Origin: Ornithodoros turicata | Lineage: Eukaryota > Arthropoda > Arachnida > Ixodida > Argasidae | DNA: 64,000 nt | NCBI RefSeq assembly: GCF_037126465.1 | Contig: NC_088201.1 | Location: forward strand, 230,288,258 to 230,352,257 | Reading direction: 5' to 3' | Shown here: in pieces, positions 1 to 10,665 of the stretch | Layout of the letters: each line of letters opens with the position of its first letter | How positions within the stretch are numbered: position 1 is the stretch's first letter | The notes under the pieces: model-generated | The model's input: the letters and a program-made list of their open reading frames with translations, nothing else | The model's database searches: none | Told to the model about the DNA's origin: nothing | Position numbers and translations under genes: made by a program

Positions 1-29
1 CCTTAGCCCACTCGGCCATGTCGCTGGTT
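1..29 (-). repeat. SINE end fragment (Ser-tRNA-like head)
   Basis: The first 29 bases match, with a few mismatches, the tRNA-like end of the complete SINE at 49,005-49,255 (the piece ending CACTCGGCCATG.CGCTGG). The element runs off the left edge of the window. This is a similarity seen inside the window; the SINE family name is not established. Confidence 0.6.
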
Positions 30-639
30 GTGCGAGTAATGAGCTGCTGGAAACGACAAAATTAAATACAAAATACAAAAAAAAATCGTTGCTGTTGGTG
101 TTTAACACGGCGAGATTTGGTGTTTCTTATAAGAAAAATACGACGCGCAGCAGTGGCTTATTCTTGCGTGAAGTTTGCAATCAATGATGATGGAATGATA
201 TTTTATCTTATTTGAATCATTAGTGACTCCCCTACTTAGTGAATGGTAGTGTGGTTATGAAAACTGGTTTGTTTAAAAATGATAAGAGCTACAGGGTGTA
301 GCGAATGCTGTTCTCCTTTTACACTCTGTAATATTTCTTGTGAAATATTTATATGCAAGCAAACAAAAGTACAAAGAAATTAATCTCATTCTGTGTTATA
401 ATTGCTGCACGCTGTTCTTGGATGTATAGGCAACATGCATTCCTGAGATGCAGTGTTTCTTTTTTGCTTTGGGACGGTCGACTGGCGATATCGTATTACA
501 TATCCGGCGCGAAGGCCTATTGTTTCGCATTGGCATATGCGTGTTCCCCGTTTTGACGATGGCTGGATAATTATTGACGTGAGGAATAATATGACTTTAT
601 GTGGCTGTGAATAGACCTCGGGCTTTTGCTCGTTGTGAG
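30..639. other. no recognisable gene
   Basis: AT-rich sequence without convincing coding potential. Only short ORFs overlap here on both strands, none with a recognisable motif. It lies between a SINE fragment and the degenerate repeat array upstream of the DNA polymerase gene. Confidence 0.5.
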
Positions 640-2150
640 GCACTAAAAATGTGTGAGTGTGCGTGCGCGTTTGTGCAGCTGGGACCCCACTTGACAAGTA
701 AGTTCAATGTGTTTGACTTCAGTGATATTGCCGATGTTGCCGTATATTATGCCGACTGTGATTTTTTTTTGAAAAATAAGGTTTATTGCATTTTCAATAG
801 AGTAGACCGCGCTGCACATGATATATGCTTTCTCCAAGCAGCGTGCTTTACATTCTTATCGAATCGCTCACGCCTGTATAACAAATTCAGAAAGCAGATG
901 TGAATGGGTGTGTTCCTCAGGTTGTGTGTTTGCCACACAAGCTTAATTTTTGCGAATTATTCTGTTTAATAATTTTCTGGTGGTAGAAAATGTGTTTTGT
1001 CATGCTTGACACTTTGCTATTCGAGCAGAAGTGCGTGTAATTTCTTATTTTTCACTGTCGCTCGTTGTGTCTGTGTTGCGTGTGTGTGTGTGCAACTGTG
1101 ACCCCACTTAACCAGTAAGTACATTGTGTATGCCTTTTCGTGTGACTCGAGTGATAAATTTATGTGGTATTGCATGAAATGTTGGTTTAAAAATAAGGGT
1201 TGTTGCACTTGCATAGCAGTGGCTTCTTATTGCAATTTTCGCCCGTAAAAAAAATCAGCTTATTATGCTGCGCGAGTAGAAGTGATTTTCCCGATTCGAT
1301 TTGTGTACCCATGTCCTGTGCTTTCTTTACACAGGGACAACGCGACTGTGTATGTAGCATTATGCAATAATTATCTGATAGCAGAAATGGGTGCCTTTTT
1401 CTCCGTTTATTAGCATGTGCTTCGTTTTTTTCTTTTTTTTTTGCAGTTATAGCTAATCAAGCAAAAGTACGTGTAATTTTTCATGGCTCTTTTTTTCTTT
1501 CACTGCTAAAGCAGAAGAAAATCACTTGGTAAAGCTGAATAGTGTTCTATCACGGAAAGTGGGTTTGTTTGTTTTTGTTTGTTTGTTTGTTTGATTTTGT
1601 TGGGTGCTCGATGAAGTAAGCAGTACTTAATCTTGCAGTTATGGGTATTTGAGCAGAAATGTTGGTGTCTGAGCCAGGAGTAGAAATTCCAATAAAGCAC
1701 CTCTCCTTGTGCATTCCTGAGCTGCTGTGTGTGCGCGCGTGTGTGCTTTTTTCTTGGTTTGTGACGTCATCATGGCATGTTGGGACTTGTTTAGCAGTGT
1801 TACGATTCTACCCGCCGCTAGTATCTTGTTGTTATCTTGTGCTAGCCGCGTAGCGATGTGTGGTGACTCTGCGATTATTCCTGAGGTCTTAAGCCTTTTC
1901 CCTCATCGCTTAAGTGAATTTGTGTACCCTTGTCCTGTGGTTTCTTTATGCTGGGGCAATGCGACTGTATGTAGCATTATGCAATAATTATCTGGAGAAA
2001 TGGGTGTTTTGTCAGTTGATGGTAGTTTGTTAGCTTTAATTTTTGAAGTCATAGCTATTTTGCTATTCGAGCAGAAATGCTGGTATCTGAGGGTTTTACG
2101 CTGAGGGCAGAAATTCCTGTCTGAGATGAATCTGCATTTCACTGTAATTT
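640..2150 (+). repeat. degenerate tandem repeat array upstream of polB
   Basis: Three or so diverged units of roughly 0.4-0.6 kb can be read by eye. Shared blocks recur in the same order: a GT-rich start followed by ACCCCACTT (680s and 1,100s), GCATTATGCAATAATTATCTG (1,350s and 1,970s), a TTTGCTATTCGAGCAGAA block (about 1,010 and 2,060), and an AGAAATTCC block (about 1,680 and 2,110). A GTTT microsatellite lies inside (about 1,563-1,595). An inverted, diverged copy of the same block order is at 10,205-10,665. The array ends just before the polB promoter, so it may be a terminal or regulatory repeat of a polB-carrying element; that role is inference. Confidence 0.55.
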
Positions 2151-2419
2151 GTTTCATTTAAGTAATATTATTGAAATTCCATAGCCACTGTGAACAAAAA
2201 GGGGTGGGTGTGTGCATGCTCATGGAAGCGACTTGCATGTCGGAATGACATGTGATGAGAGCGCGAACTTTGCGCTCAGGTGCGGCAATGGTGTAGGCGG
2301 ACGGAGCATTACCTGAAGCCAAGGGCAAGCTGCGACCTTGAACATGCAGAGCGAGTTATTTTTATGCTATGACGACTCCTCGCACCCGTGCATGTTGGGG
2401 CATGCAGCGAGGTCGCCGC

Positions 2420-2458
2420 TATATAAGTGGGGAGGATGTGTAAAGAGGCAGCAGTCTT
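2420..2458 (+). promoter_or_regulatory. TATA box and initiator of the polB gene
   Basis: TATATAA occupies 2,420-2,426. About 33 bases downstream from its start is GCAGTCTT (A at 2,453), close to the arthropod initiator consensus. Spacing and order fit an RNA polymerase II core promoter. The transcript would begin with a short leader exon (about 2,453-2,495) that splices into the coding exon. Confidence 0.6.
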
Positions 2459-2495
2459 CGCATCGCCTCGGGAGTGTGCGGAGCTCGCTTCAAAA

Positions 2496-2557
2496 GTAAG
2501 TATTTTTCATCCACGCTCTGTGGTGCACGTTTTCTTAGTGTTTCTTTTTTTTTTCAG
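2496..2557 (+). other. 5'-UTR intron of polB
   Basis: A 62-base intron with a strong donor (GTAAGT at 2,496) and an acceptor preceded by a nearly pure T tract and ending CAG at 2,555-2,557. An ATG at 2,436 lies upstream of the predicted start site, and after splicing it would be out of frame with polB. That supports treating 2,496-2,557 as an untranslated-leader intron and 2,599 as the start codon. Confidence 0.55.
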
Positions 2558-2598
2558 TGCCTAGATGCGTGTTCTGCTTTTTTGATCCTCATGATATC

Positions 2599-5500
2599 AT
2601 GGACGATGAGCCATTGGAAGAGAATTCACCATCTTCTCCAGACATTTCACCTGCCACATTGCATGCTCACGTCGAGCGATCACGTCCCTATGTGGACATT
2701 TCCTTCCTGCCTTTCTTTCAAACTGATAGCGCATTTCGAGGTATCGTCAAAGCGTTTGTGCTATTGGCATCTGTTCACGATCAGGGAGTAGAGGACTTGC
2801 GACAATATTTAATGAACCACCTCCACAATATAATTGCTATTTTGCGAGCACAAAGAATACCCTTTAGGTTTTGCATTTGTTCTGACGTTCTAATGATGAA
2901 AGAAAATCGAGGGGATGTAACCACACACTTAGCTCATTTTATGGCGCTTGCTCGCGAAGTCCACAGCGACGGAGCTATCGCAAATACTTTGATGGATGTG
3001 ATTCAGGAGTCCACCGGGCGCATTGAAAATTACCAGCGCGAGGGTAGTGGGTTTGTATCCACTGACGTCCAAAAGGTTCAAATGTGTATTTCCGCTGTGA
3101 AAACTAAAAAGTTTGGATGCGAGGGGGTACTTCCCACAAATTTGGTTAAACGCAGGAACGTGTTAACGAATATCCATTTACCAGCACTCAAGGAGGGTGA
3201 ATGTTTTAAATACAATACACTCGCTCTCCTGCATCCACAGGAAAGGAATTCGTGGAAAAAATGTGAAAATTATGCAGCAGATTACTGGTGGCCGACCCGC
3301 TTCCCTGTTTCATTCTCTGATCTGGACGAGTTCGAAGAGAAAAATAGGATATCTGTGTACGTGTACGCGTACGTCGATCAGGGAGTGCACGTGTCACGAC
3401 CCCCAAAACTGGAAAGCGAAAAGAAAATTCACTTATTGGAGGTTAACGAGCATTTTTTCGGAATTAAGTCCCTCGAGCGTTTGTTGACGAGAAAGAACAC
3501 GCGTTTCGTATGCGAACGTTGCACTCGCTCTTTTAATGAGGAAAAGAGCATGGCGAAACATCGACGCCTTTGCGCGGACGTGAACGAAATCCTATTAGAA
3601 TTTTGTGAACCCGGAGAAAATTTTGTAGAATTTACTAAAATACAGTACATGCAGCAGTACAACTACGTCGTTGCGTTGGACACGGAGAGTGTACTCGCAC
3701 CCAGTGGTGTTGGCATGCAACGTCACATTACCTCTAGCTTCTGTGCTGTGCTTGTGCGCACCCACGACTCAAAGGTGATGCGCATCAGGACGCACCATGG
3801 GGAAGATGCTGCGAGGCAGTGCGTGAGAGCATTGATGGAAATGCGGGATGAGATGATCGCTCTGAACGCTTGCCCCGCCGCAATGGTGCTGAATGATGAG
3901 CAATGCGCTGAGCACAGAGCTGCTACCCACTGTGCGTACTGTAAACAGGAGTTTACCGAAGATCTACCCCGTGTCCGGCATCACGACCATTCAAAGCATT
4001 GTAGTGCGGGCGAGACAAATTATATCGCGACATTGTGTAACCCCTGTAACGTCGCGTGCACGACGAGAGAAAAATTGCCAATCATGGTACACAATTTGTC
4101 CTACGATTTGGCCGGGCTGCTGCGGGAATTTCACATTCTTGGGTGGAAGCGACCTCCCTTCATTGTGGCCAGCTCCATGGAAAAAATTCGTTCTTTCGAA
4201 ATTGGCACCTTCCTGTTTAGAGATACCATGCAATATCTAAATTCGTCGCTGGGGGAGCTCGTGGAAACCGTCAAATCCATCGGTGGTGCAGAGGCATTCC
4301 AATGTTTGAAGCAGGCATTTGGAAACGACTACGAAATTTTACTTCGTAAAGGTGTATTCCCGTACAGCCATGTCAGTTCTTTTGCAGTGTATGATGAATT
4401 GGCCTTGCCAGAAAAATCCTCCTTTCGAAACGATCTCACGGGGGAGGATATAAGTGAAGAGGACTACCAGTATGCGCTGCTCGTATTTGAACATTTTGGA
4501 TGCTCAAATTTGAGAGATTATAATGCACTGTACTTGAAAACGGATGCCCTACTACATGCGGACGTGATGCAGCACTTCCGACGTCTGTGCTACAGCGCGC
4601 GTGGATTGGAATTGCTTCATTGTGTTTCTCTGGCATCCTATTCGTGGCAATGCGCTCTAAATTACACGCAGGCAACATTGGAGTTAATCATCGATGAGGA
4701 CATGTACAGAACCATCGAATCGGGCGTTAGAGGCGGGCTCTGTCAGGCGAGCAGGCGTCATTTGCGGGCTAACAACCCTCTGTGTAGTGGCTATGATCCC
4801 GATAAAGAGGAGGTGTACATATCATACATAGATTGCAACAATCTTTACGGATTCAGTATGATAAAGCACCTCCCCATTGGTGATTTCGAATGGCTCGAGG
4901 ATTTTAGCTCCGTGGATTTTATGCGTCACCCCACTGATTCAGACGTTGGCTACGTGTATGTATGTGACTTGGAGTATCCAAAATCTATCCACGCACTGAC
5001 ACGGTACTTTCCCCTGGCTCCTGAGAAGGCAGTCGTCCCAAAGGAATGGCTCTCGCCATTCCAGCGAGGGCTTCTCGAAGAATTAATGTATCAGCCTGCT
5101 AACAGCAAAAAGCTGTTGCTTACGTGCAAGGACAAAGTCGAGTACGTCGTTCATTACGCGCTGCTCGCACTCTATTGTAGATTAGGCATGAGGGTGACAA
5201 AAATTCACAGAATTCTAAAATTTCGCCAGGCGCCATTCCTGCGTCCCTACATCGAGGACAATGTTGCCAGACGTGTTGCCTCGGGCACGACATTCGAAAA
5301 AAACTTCTACAAACTCTCAAATAATGCAGTCTTTGGGAGAACACTTCTGAATAAATTTAACATGCGTGATATTCGAGTAGCCTTCGATGAGGAGACGGCG
5401 AGTCGGCTCGGGAGTCGGGCGGAATGCGTGAGGATGGAAATTTTGTCCCCGGATTGTGTCATGCACGAAATGCGCAAAAGAAAAGTGCGATGTGATTTCC

Positions 5501-6159
5501 CGCTCCAGATTGGGTTTACGATTTTGGAACTGAGTAAATTAACCATGTACTCATTCTACTATGAAACCTTGCTGAGTAAGCTCACTTGTCCGGTGATTAC
5601 CTGTTACTTTGACACGGATTCTCTGATCCTCGGCCTGTTCTGCAAGGACTACGAAGATCAGTTACGAGCGATTGCCGACGACCACTTAGATTTGTCTTCC
5701 TTCGATCGGGATCATCCACTGTACAGTGAAAAGAATCGTGGAAGGCTTGGGGCATTCAAAAGCGAAACTGGTAGTGTACCTATTGAGGAAGTAGTTTGTT
5801 TGAAAGCTAAAATGTACTCCATCAAATTAGCTGGAGGAAGGCAAATTGCAAGAGCTAAAGGGGTCAAAAAGAATATTGTATGCAAGCACCTCCTCCATGA
5901 GACATACTGCAATACCTTGTTCAATCACATGAGCGTATCGAATGAACAAGTATCAATCGTTGGAAAGAAGCAGTGTATGTACACCATCAGAAATGTCAAA
6001 AGAAGTCTGATGGCATACGACGACAAGATATACCTGTGCAATGACATCGACTCCTATCCTTATGGAAGCTATGAATATGGTAAGTTTAAGTGGGTGATAT
6101 AACTAGTGAAGCTCATAATATTCTTTTTTGCTTCAGAAGATGTGCAGGAAGAGAATTAA
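2599..6159 (+). CDS. protein-primed-type family B DNA polymerase, virus/Polinton-like, spliced
   Basis: Predicted DNA-dependent DNA polymerase of the DNA_pol_B_2 type found in Polintons, adintoviruses and bidnaviruses. Residues are counted from the ATG at 2,599. A conserved N-terminal region is followed by a C2H2-like finger (about 305-327, CERC...H..LC) and exonuclease motif I (ALDTES, Asp361). An HNH/endonuclease-VII-like insert follows (CAYC at 445, HHDH about 460, CNPCN 480-484), then exo II (HNLSYDL, about 498) and exo III (DYNALYLKTD, 640-649). Polymerase motif A is IDCNNLYG (Asp745), motif B KLSNNAVFG (Lys905), motif C FDTDS (Asp1005/Asp1007), and a KAKMYS block lies near 1,070. No internal stop or frameshift is seen. 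A 57-base intron (GTAAGT at 6,080; acceptor AG ends 6,136) swaps a short read-through tail for a 7-residue end, giving 1,167 residues; unspliced, the frame stops at 6,102. No capsid, integrase, protease or packaging ATPase is seen nearby. It may be a solitary domesticated gene or a remnant of a larger element. Confidence 0.85.
6080..6136 (+). other. 3' intron of polB
   Basis: A 57-base intron: donor G|GTAAGT at 6,080, then TTCTTTTTTGCTTCAG ending at 6,136. It is phase 1 and the downstream exon is in frame to a stop at 6,157-6,159. Its small size and strong signals resemble the leader intron of the same gene. Confidence 0.6.
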
Positions 6160-6346
6160 TGCTTCTGTCACATGCTGTTCTCTCCTGCGGTTTGCCTCTG
6201 GGTCATGGACAGAGAGGGATGAGTGCCTGGGTGATCCATATAGTACCTATGTGAAGAACACTATGGACGTTAGCGGAGATATACAGCGTGCATGGATGTG
6301 TCCCCAGGGAGAACTACAATATCTCCGAGACTGCCATGATGTACTC

Positions 6347-6370
6347 AATAAACATTGAAAACTATTTACC
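6347..6370 (+). terminator. poly(A) signal of polB
   Basis: AATAAA at 6,347-6,352 lies about 190 bases after the spliced stop codon. A GT-rich stretch (TTTTTGTGTG, about 6,374) follows, as expected for a cleavage/polyadenylation site. It supports a complete RNA polymerase II transcription unit of about 3.9 kb. Confidence 0.6.
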
Positions 6371-6432
6371 ATGTTTTTGTGTGCCAACCATTGCTGAGAG
6401 TCGACGCAGGCTAAAAAAGAATGCCGCCCCGG

Positions 6433-7127
6433 ACCAATAAGCAATTTGGAGGGAATTGTGAGCTGGCCTAGAAATGAATGGGATTGACCCACGAGCGGTT
6501 GTCTATGTTGCAGCTGGAATTATGAAGCAATATGCAGTTGAAAGCGTGTGACCGAGTAACTAGAGAGTGGAAATGACAAATGAGTCTATCGAGCATGTAT
6601 GACAGGAAGCCAACAAGACAATCACTAGGTTTTAGAAATGGATGGAAGTGACCACCCCCGGACCAATAGACAGGTGAGCGATTTGGAAGCCTATGAGCCG
6701 ACTTAGAATTGAATAGAATAGATCATTTTGATGTCTACGAGCGAGTGAGCAGATGCTGTGGCAATTAATGGTAGCCAATCACATAGAAATTTGATGGATG
6801 AAGGGGTGGAGCTGTGACCAACCAACCAGAGGACTTAGAAGTGGTTTGACCTGGATTAGAATTGGCTGGTGGATTAGAAATTCCTAGAAATGGATTAGAA
6901 AAAAGAGCGATTTGGAAGCCTATGAGCCAACTTAGAATTGAATAGAATAGATAATTTTGGTGTCTATGAGCGAATGAACAAATGCGGCAATGAAGGGTAG
7001 CCAATCTCATAGAAATTGGATGGATCACCTGAAGTGGTGGAGCCTGGATTAAACCTGGCTTCACCTGGATTAGAAATGGGTGGTGGATTAGAAATTCCTA
7101 GAACTGGATTAGAAAAAGGATGTCGTT
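6433..7127 (+). repeat. three-unit ~229-bp tandem repeat
   Basis: Units start near 6,433, 6,661 and 6,891. Units 2 and 3 share long blocks such as ATTTGGAAGCCTATGAGCC (6,681 and 6,910, period 229), AACTTAGAATTGAATAGAAT-like sequence and GGTGGATTAGAAATTCCTAG. Unit 1 is more diverged (GACCAATAAGCAATTTGGAG). Short GGATTAGAAA motifs are also repeated within each unit. I see no coding function; the array lies just past the polB poly(A) signal. Confidence 0.65.
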
Positions 7128-8424
7128 GTGGGACTCGAATCTATACTACTTGTAAATACTTTGCACCGAGCTGCCCGCGACTGATGGAAAAACTCATACT
7201 CTCACAAGTTATATTCGCTCGCTTATAGCACTATGCAAAATTACTATTAAATTTTACAGCCGGAACAACGTTTCATAAACTTCCCACATGTTTCTACCAT
7301 CCATTATACGTTCACTGCACATACGAAATGGACCCACATGGGACGTCTAGAACATGGGTACTATGCACGTTCCGTGGACCCACACCGTCTTCAGCATGCT
7401 CACGGTACGTATAATACATATTGTTCAGCGGTTGCCTTCGGTCTTGGTTATTTGGACTTTTCTGGTACGTCCAGCAGACGTTCCTGGTTTGCTGGGCAGG
7501 CAGCTTGAGCCAGAGAAATCACGCCTGTCACCGCACGAAACGATGGACGGCCTTAACTGCCTGCAGGAAGATGCACCACCCACAGTTCCGTCACAGCTGT
7601 CTGGAAGACGACACAGGCGTTCCAACTATTTGAGAGTCTATGAACTTTTGTTTTAAGACGGTTTGCATCTGCTCGTTTTTGTCACTTTTCTATATTGTCC
7701 AATTTGCTTAGCAATACTTGTCGGTTCATATTGTGTACAATTGAACGTAACTTTGATTCGATAGAAGGGGTCGGATGTGGAAGCACCCTCCTCGGCTTGC
7801 CTGCTCTGTCCCCTCTCACTAGCTAGTACGCCCGGGACTCAAAGGATGGCACCACCTCGCCGTCCGCAGCTCCCAGATGAGCTACACGCGCGAACTGGAA
7901 GTTCCCAGTGCTAGTTCGTCATGCAAGATCAACACCAACATGCCCGGGTTTTAACTCTGATGAACAGGAAGTATGCGGAGCAGAATGACTTGAGCAGCCG
8001 TGCAGGTACCATGACGGTGCCTCGCCAACACTTGGTTCGCCGAGCCCCATCTCAGCCATCCTGTGCCGCCCTTGAGTACTAAAGTGTCGATACCCTTGTG
8101 CTCGCCTCGTATCGCCCTCCTCATCTCACAATTTATCAAAGGGCCACAACTGTTCACAAATCCTTGGTGTGCTACGTGAGCAGACTGATGTTGCGTGTTT
8201 GTGTAAATGCTGCAAACGGTGGGACCCTCAGAAGAGCTGGTCCAGGCACTCGCATCCCTCAAAACCGCATCATTCGTATTGAACCATACAGAGCTTTCGT
8301 TACTAGATGGGCAGGTTGGTACATGATTCCTCGATGCACTTTCAACCAGGTTTATTACATAAACAATAAAAGTAGAAGATCTTGATAGGAAAAACATGTG
8401 ATATTCGGTTATCCAATGGCAGCG
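7128..8424. other. mostly unassigned; one DNA-transposon end
   Basis: Around 7,330-7,490 the sequence ends in GTACGTCC...CTGGTTTGCTGGG, resembling the right end of the 2.45-kb DNA transposon at 11,133-13,586 (TGGTTTGCTGGG preceded by GACGT-type motifs). It is probably a fragment of the same family. The rest (7,500-8,424) has open frames on both strands without recognisable motifs. It may include the 3' non-coding part of the Penelope remnant that ends near 8,425. Confidence 0.4.
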
Positions 8425-8815
8425 CTATCCGTACCAGGTTCCTGAGTTGATAAGGACACGTTGCTTATTTGTAAGAAGCGCTGTTGATTTGCTCACGCAG
8501 TTGTCCTCTTCTCGTGATATCGTTTTTGTTTCAACTACGTGGCGTGTGTGCAGATCTTTTGAGAGTCTGATTACTTTCGTGTCTCTATATATGGGCTCAC
8601 ATCCGCGCACACCAAGGTGCCAATTGAGGCTTGCAGGTGTCTCTACTGTTAACTTTCCTCCTGTGCTGGCGTATCCTCTCTTTAAGAAAGCGTCCTGTCT
8701 CACCTACATACGTCTTGGCACAGGATAAAGGGATAGAATAGACAACTCCCTCTGCACACTTTACATACATGTTTCTGTGCTTTGTTCTACGAGCGCTGTC
8801 GCGCACTTCTCTCAC
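8425..8815 (-). pseudogene. Penelope-like element remnant, GIY-YIG endonuclease end
   Basis: On the minus strand, 8,815 to about 8,640 encodes VVYSIPLSC..TYVGETGRFLKERI, the GIY-YIG endonuclease core of Penelope-like retroelements (YVGET plus a downstream Arg and His). The reading then shifts frame near 8,640 and continues in the 8,703-8,425 frame as LNWHLGVRGCEP...., the usual region that follows the core in this family. The frameshift and the lack of a recognisable RT upstream mark it as dead. Sequence above 8,815 (to about 9,100) may be more of the element, but I cannot identify motifs there. It is a different lineage from the element at 62,271-64,000. Confidence 0.65.
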
Positions 8816-9215
8816 GCATAGAGAGCTTTACTGCACTTACCGCTATATCTTCCGTCAAACCTTTTCGACCTGATTTTGGGTCCTGGGTATGGCATGAAGA
8901 AGTTGTCGATGTCTCCAGCGCGGATATCATGCTCATTGGAACGACGCCACCCGTAAGTTATTTTTCGTTCAGTATCCAGATCGTGCGGTATATGTTCCTG
9001 GCAATCACACTCACGAACCACCACAAGTCGGTTTTGAGATGGCTTGAGCACAGCTAAGACCTGCAGCATCCCTTCTGTCCACCATCTGCTGACCTGCATG
9101 AATATATGTATGCGCTATGTAGCGTCCGTGATTGTTGGTTTGTACAGGACAGCAGTTTAGATGAGTCATTACGTCACAGAATAAAGAGGCGGCACACCCA
9201 AAGAGCGTCAAAATA

Positions 9216-9794
9216 GGAGGGGTGTTCAAGTCAAACCGTGACTTTTCATTTTTCGCAAAAGTACAATGAACTTACACATTACTTTTGTTTTTGAAAGTAA
9301 TCTCCAGCTGCGCTAATGCACTTGTCCCAGGGTTTCACGAGGGCTTGGATGCCAGCAGCGTAGAAATCCTTACCGGTGCGTAGCAGCCATGATCTTGCAG
9401 GATCGTGATCGTGCAGGCGTGCATTGTCCGGCAGGTGGAGGACGCCTTCGTCCTGCACTGATGTACGGTCATCTCGGATCCGTTTGCATCACTCAAACGT
9501 TTTGCTGCGGCTGAATGTATCGTCGCCATACTGAGCTTAAAGTGTTCTGTGAATTTCACATGACCTTACGCCTTCATTCACGAGTAACTACATGACAATT
9601 TGCTGTTAGACGTGCGCGCTCACCTCGTTGTCGGCCATCTTGCCCAGCACGTGTCTTCTGTTGTGCACAAACTTTGAACCACCACGTGGTGAACGCGCAG
9701 GCCTGTCGCGTGTAAGAAAGACGAAAAAGAAGCAGCGCGAGCCATTTGTACACTTAGGAGACGGAAAGTTGCTGCTTGACATGAACACCCCTCG
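9216..9794 (-). mobile_element. internally deleted mariner element
   Basis: Terminal inverted repeats (GGAGGGGTGTTCAAGTCAA at 9,216; its inverse CTTGACATGAACACCCCTCG ending 9,794) are each flanked by TA (9,214-9,215 and 9,795-9,796), the Tc1/mariner target duplication. On the minus strand the end of a transposase is readable: an LPDNARLH block resembling the catalytic DNARPH region, then FYAAGIQALVKPWDKCI near the C-terminus. Only 579 bp remain, the middle is missing and frames are broken, so it is non-autonomous. It sits between the polB region and the inverted repeat copy at 10.2 kb. Confidence 0.8.
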
Positions 9795-9796
9795 TA

Positions 9797-10204
9797 CATG
9801 TGCCAAAATGGCGCGAATATAAATGGTTTTTAGAATAGTGGGCCCCTGGCAACTCTGAACGCCTGTTTCCTGCAGGCCGCAACAATAATATTTTAGTAGT
9901 AAAATTCTACTCTTTATGGAAAGTGCTGCCTATCAAATAATTGCTGAGAAAAGTAATATCTGAGCCTGAAGCACTCAAAGTCATCAGTAGACCTAGTAGA
10001 TGCACGGAAATCACCTTTTCTTTCTGATTTTGAACTTAAATTACTAGCAATCAAGCGCTCCAAGTTTTTCTCACTTCCCATTGCTGGCTGCTGCCTCCAA
10101 TGTCTTGTCATGAACACTCATAGAATAATTAATCACTTTAACAAATACCACTGAATGGAAAGTTGGACACGTGCATTACAGGAATTTCTACCATTATGTT
10201 GAAC
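9797..10204. other. no recognisable gene
   Basis: Non-coding, AT-rich sequence between the mariner element and the inverted copy of the polB-upstream repeat. I see no motif or ORF worth calling. Confidence 0.5.
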
Positions 10205-10665
10205 GTTCAAGCACCAACATTTCCTCTACAACAGCAAAACAGCTATGACTGTAAAATTAGGCACCACGACCATTAACATAATAGTGGTAATAAATGGCAT
10301 GTCTTCGAGCAAAGTGCCCACTGAAAAGCAGAACATTTTGTACTGCGAGTAAATTATTGAGCAGCATTATACGACATATACTCTGCAGTTTACCGAGAAA
10401 CCTAAGCTTGAACACAGCTACAAGAACGACAAATGCACACACTGTCAAACAACAGGCAACTCTATTAAAATGCGATGTCTTGTATCTTTTAAACACTATT
10501 TCATGCAATCGTACATACCTTTGCCAGTTGAGTAACCCGGAAAGGCATATACAAAGAGTTCAGTTGTCAAGTGGGGTCCCAGCTTCACAAAGATACATTT
10601 CCACACACGCACACATTCACACAATTTTATACACATATCGAGCGCCACGTACAAACACCCAAACC
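10205..10665 (-). repeat. inverted copy of the polB-upstream repeat
   Basis: Read on the minus strand, this stretch shows GCTGGGACCCCACTTGACAA, then TATGCCTTT, ATTGCATGAAAT, GTCATAGCTGTTTTGCTGTT and GGTAGAAATTCCTGT. These are the same blocks in the same order as the array at 640-2,150 on the plus strand. It is strongly diverged. The inverted arrangement around the polymerase gene is what a large element with terminal inverted repeats would leave, but a dispersed repeat family is also possible. Confidence 0.5.

Noticed and set aside
1563..1595. GTTT tract as a regulatory element
   Set aside because: Plain microsatellite.
2436..2495. Upstream ATG as the start of polB
   Set aside because: It lies only ~10 bases after the TATA box, probably before the transcription start, and after splicing it is out of frame with the polymerase.
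2557..2598. GTG at 2,557 as start codon
   Set aside because: It overlaps the splice acceptor and is a bacterial-style start; the first in-frame ATG is at 2,599.
7951..8397. 148-codon minus-strand ORF
   Set aside because: No recognisable motif, an overlapping open frame on the other strand, and it may be the non-coding 3' side of a Penelope remnant.
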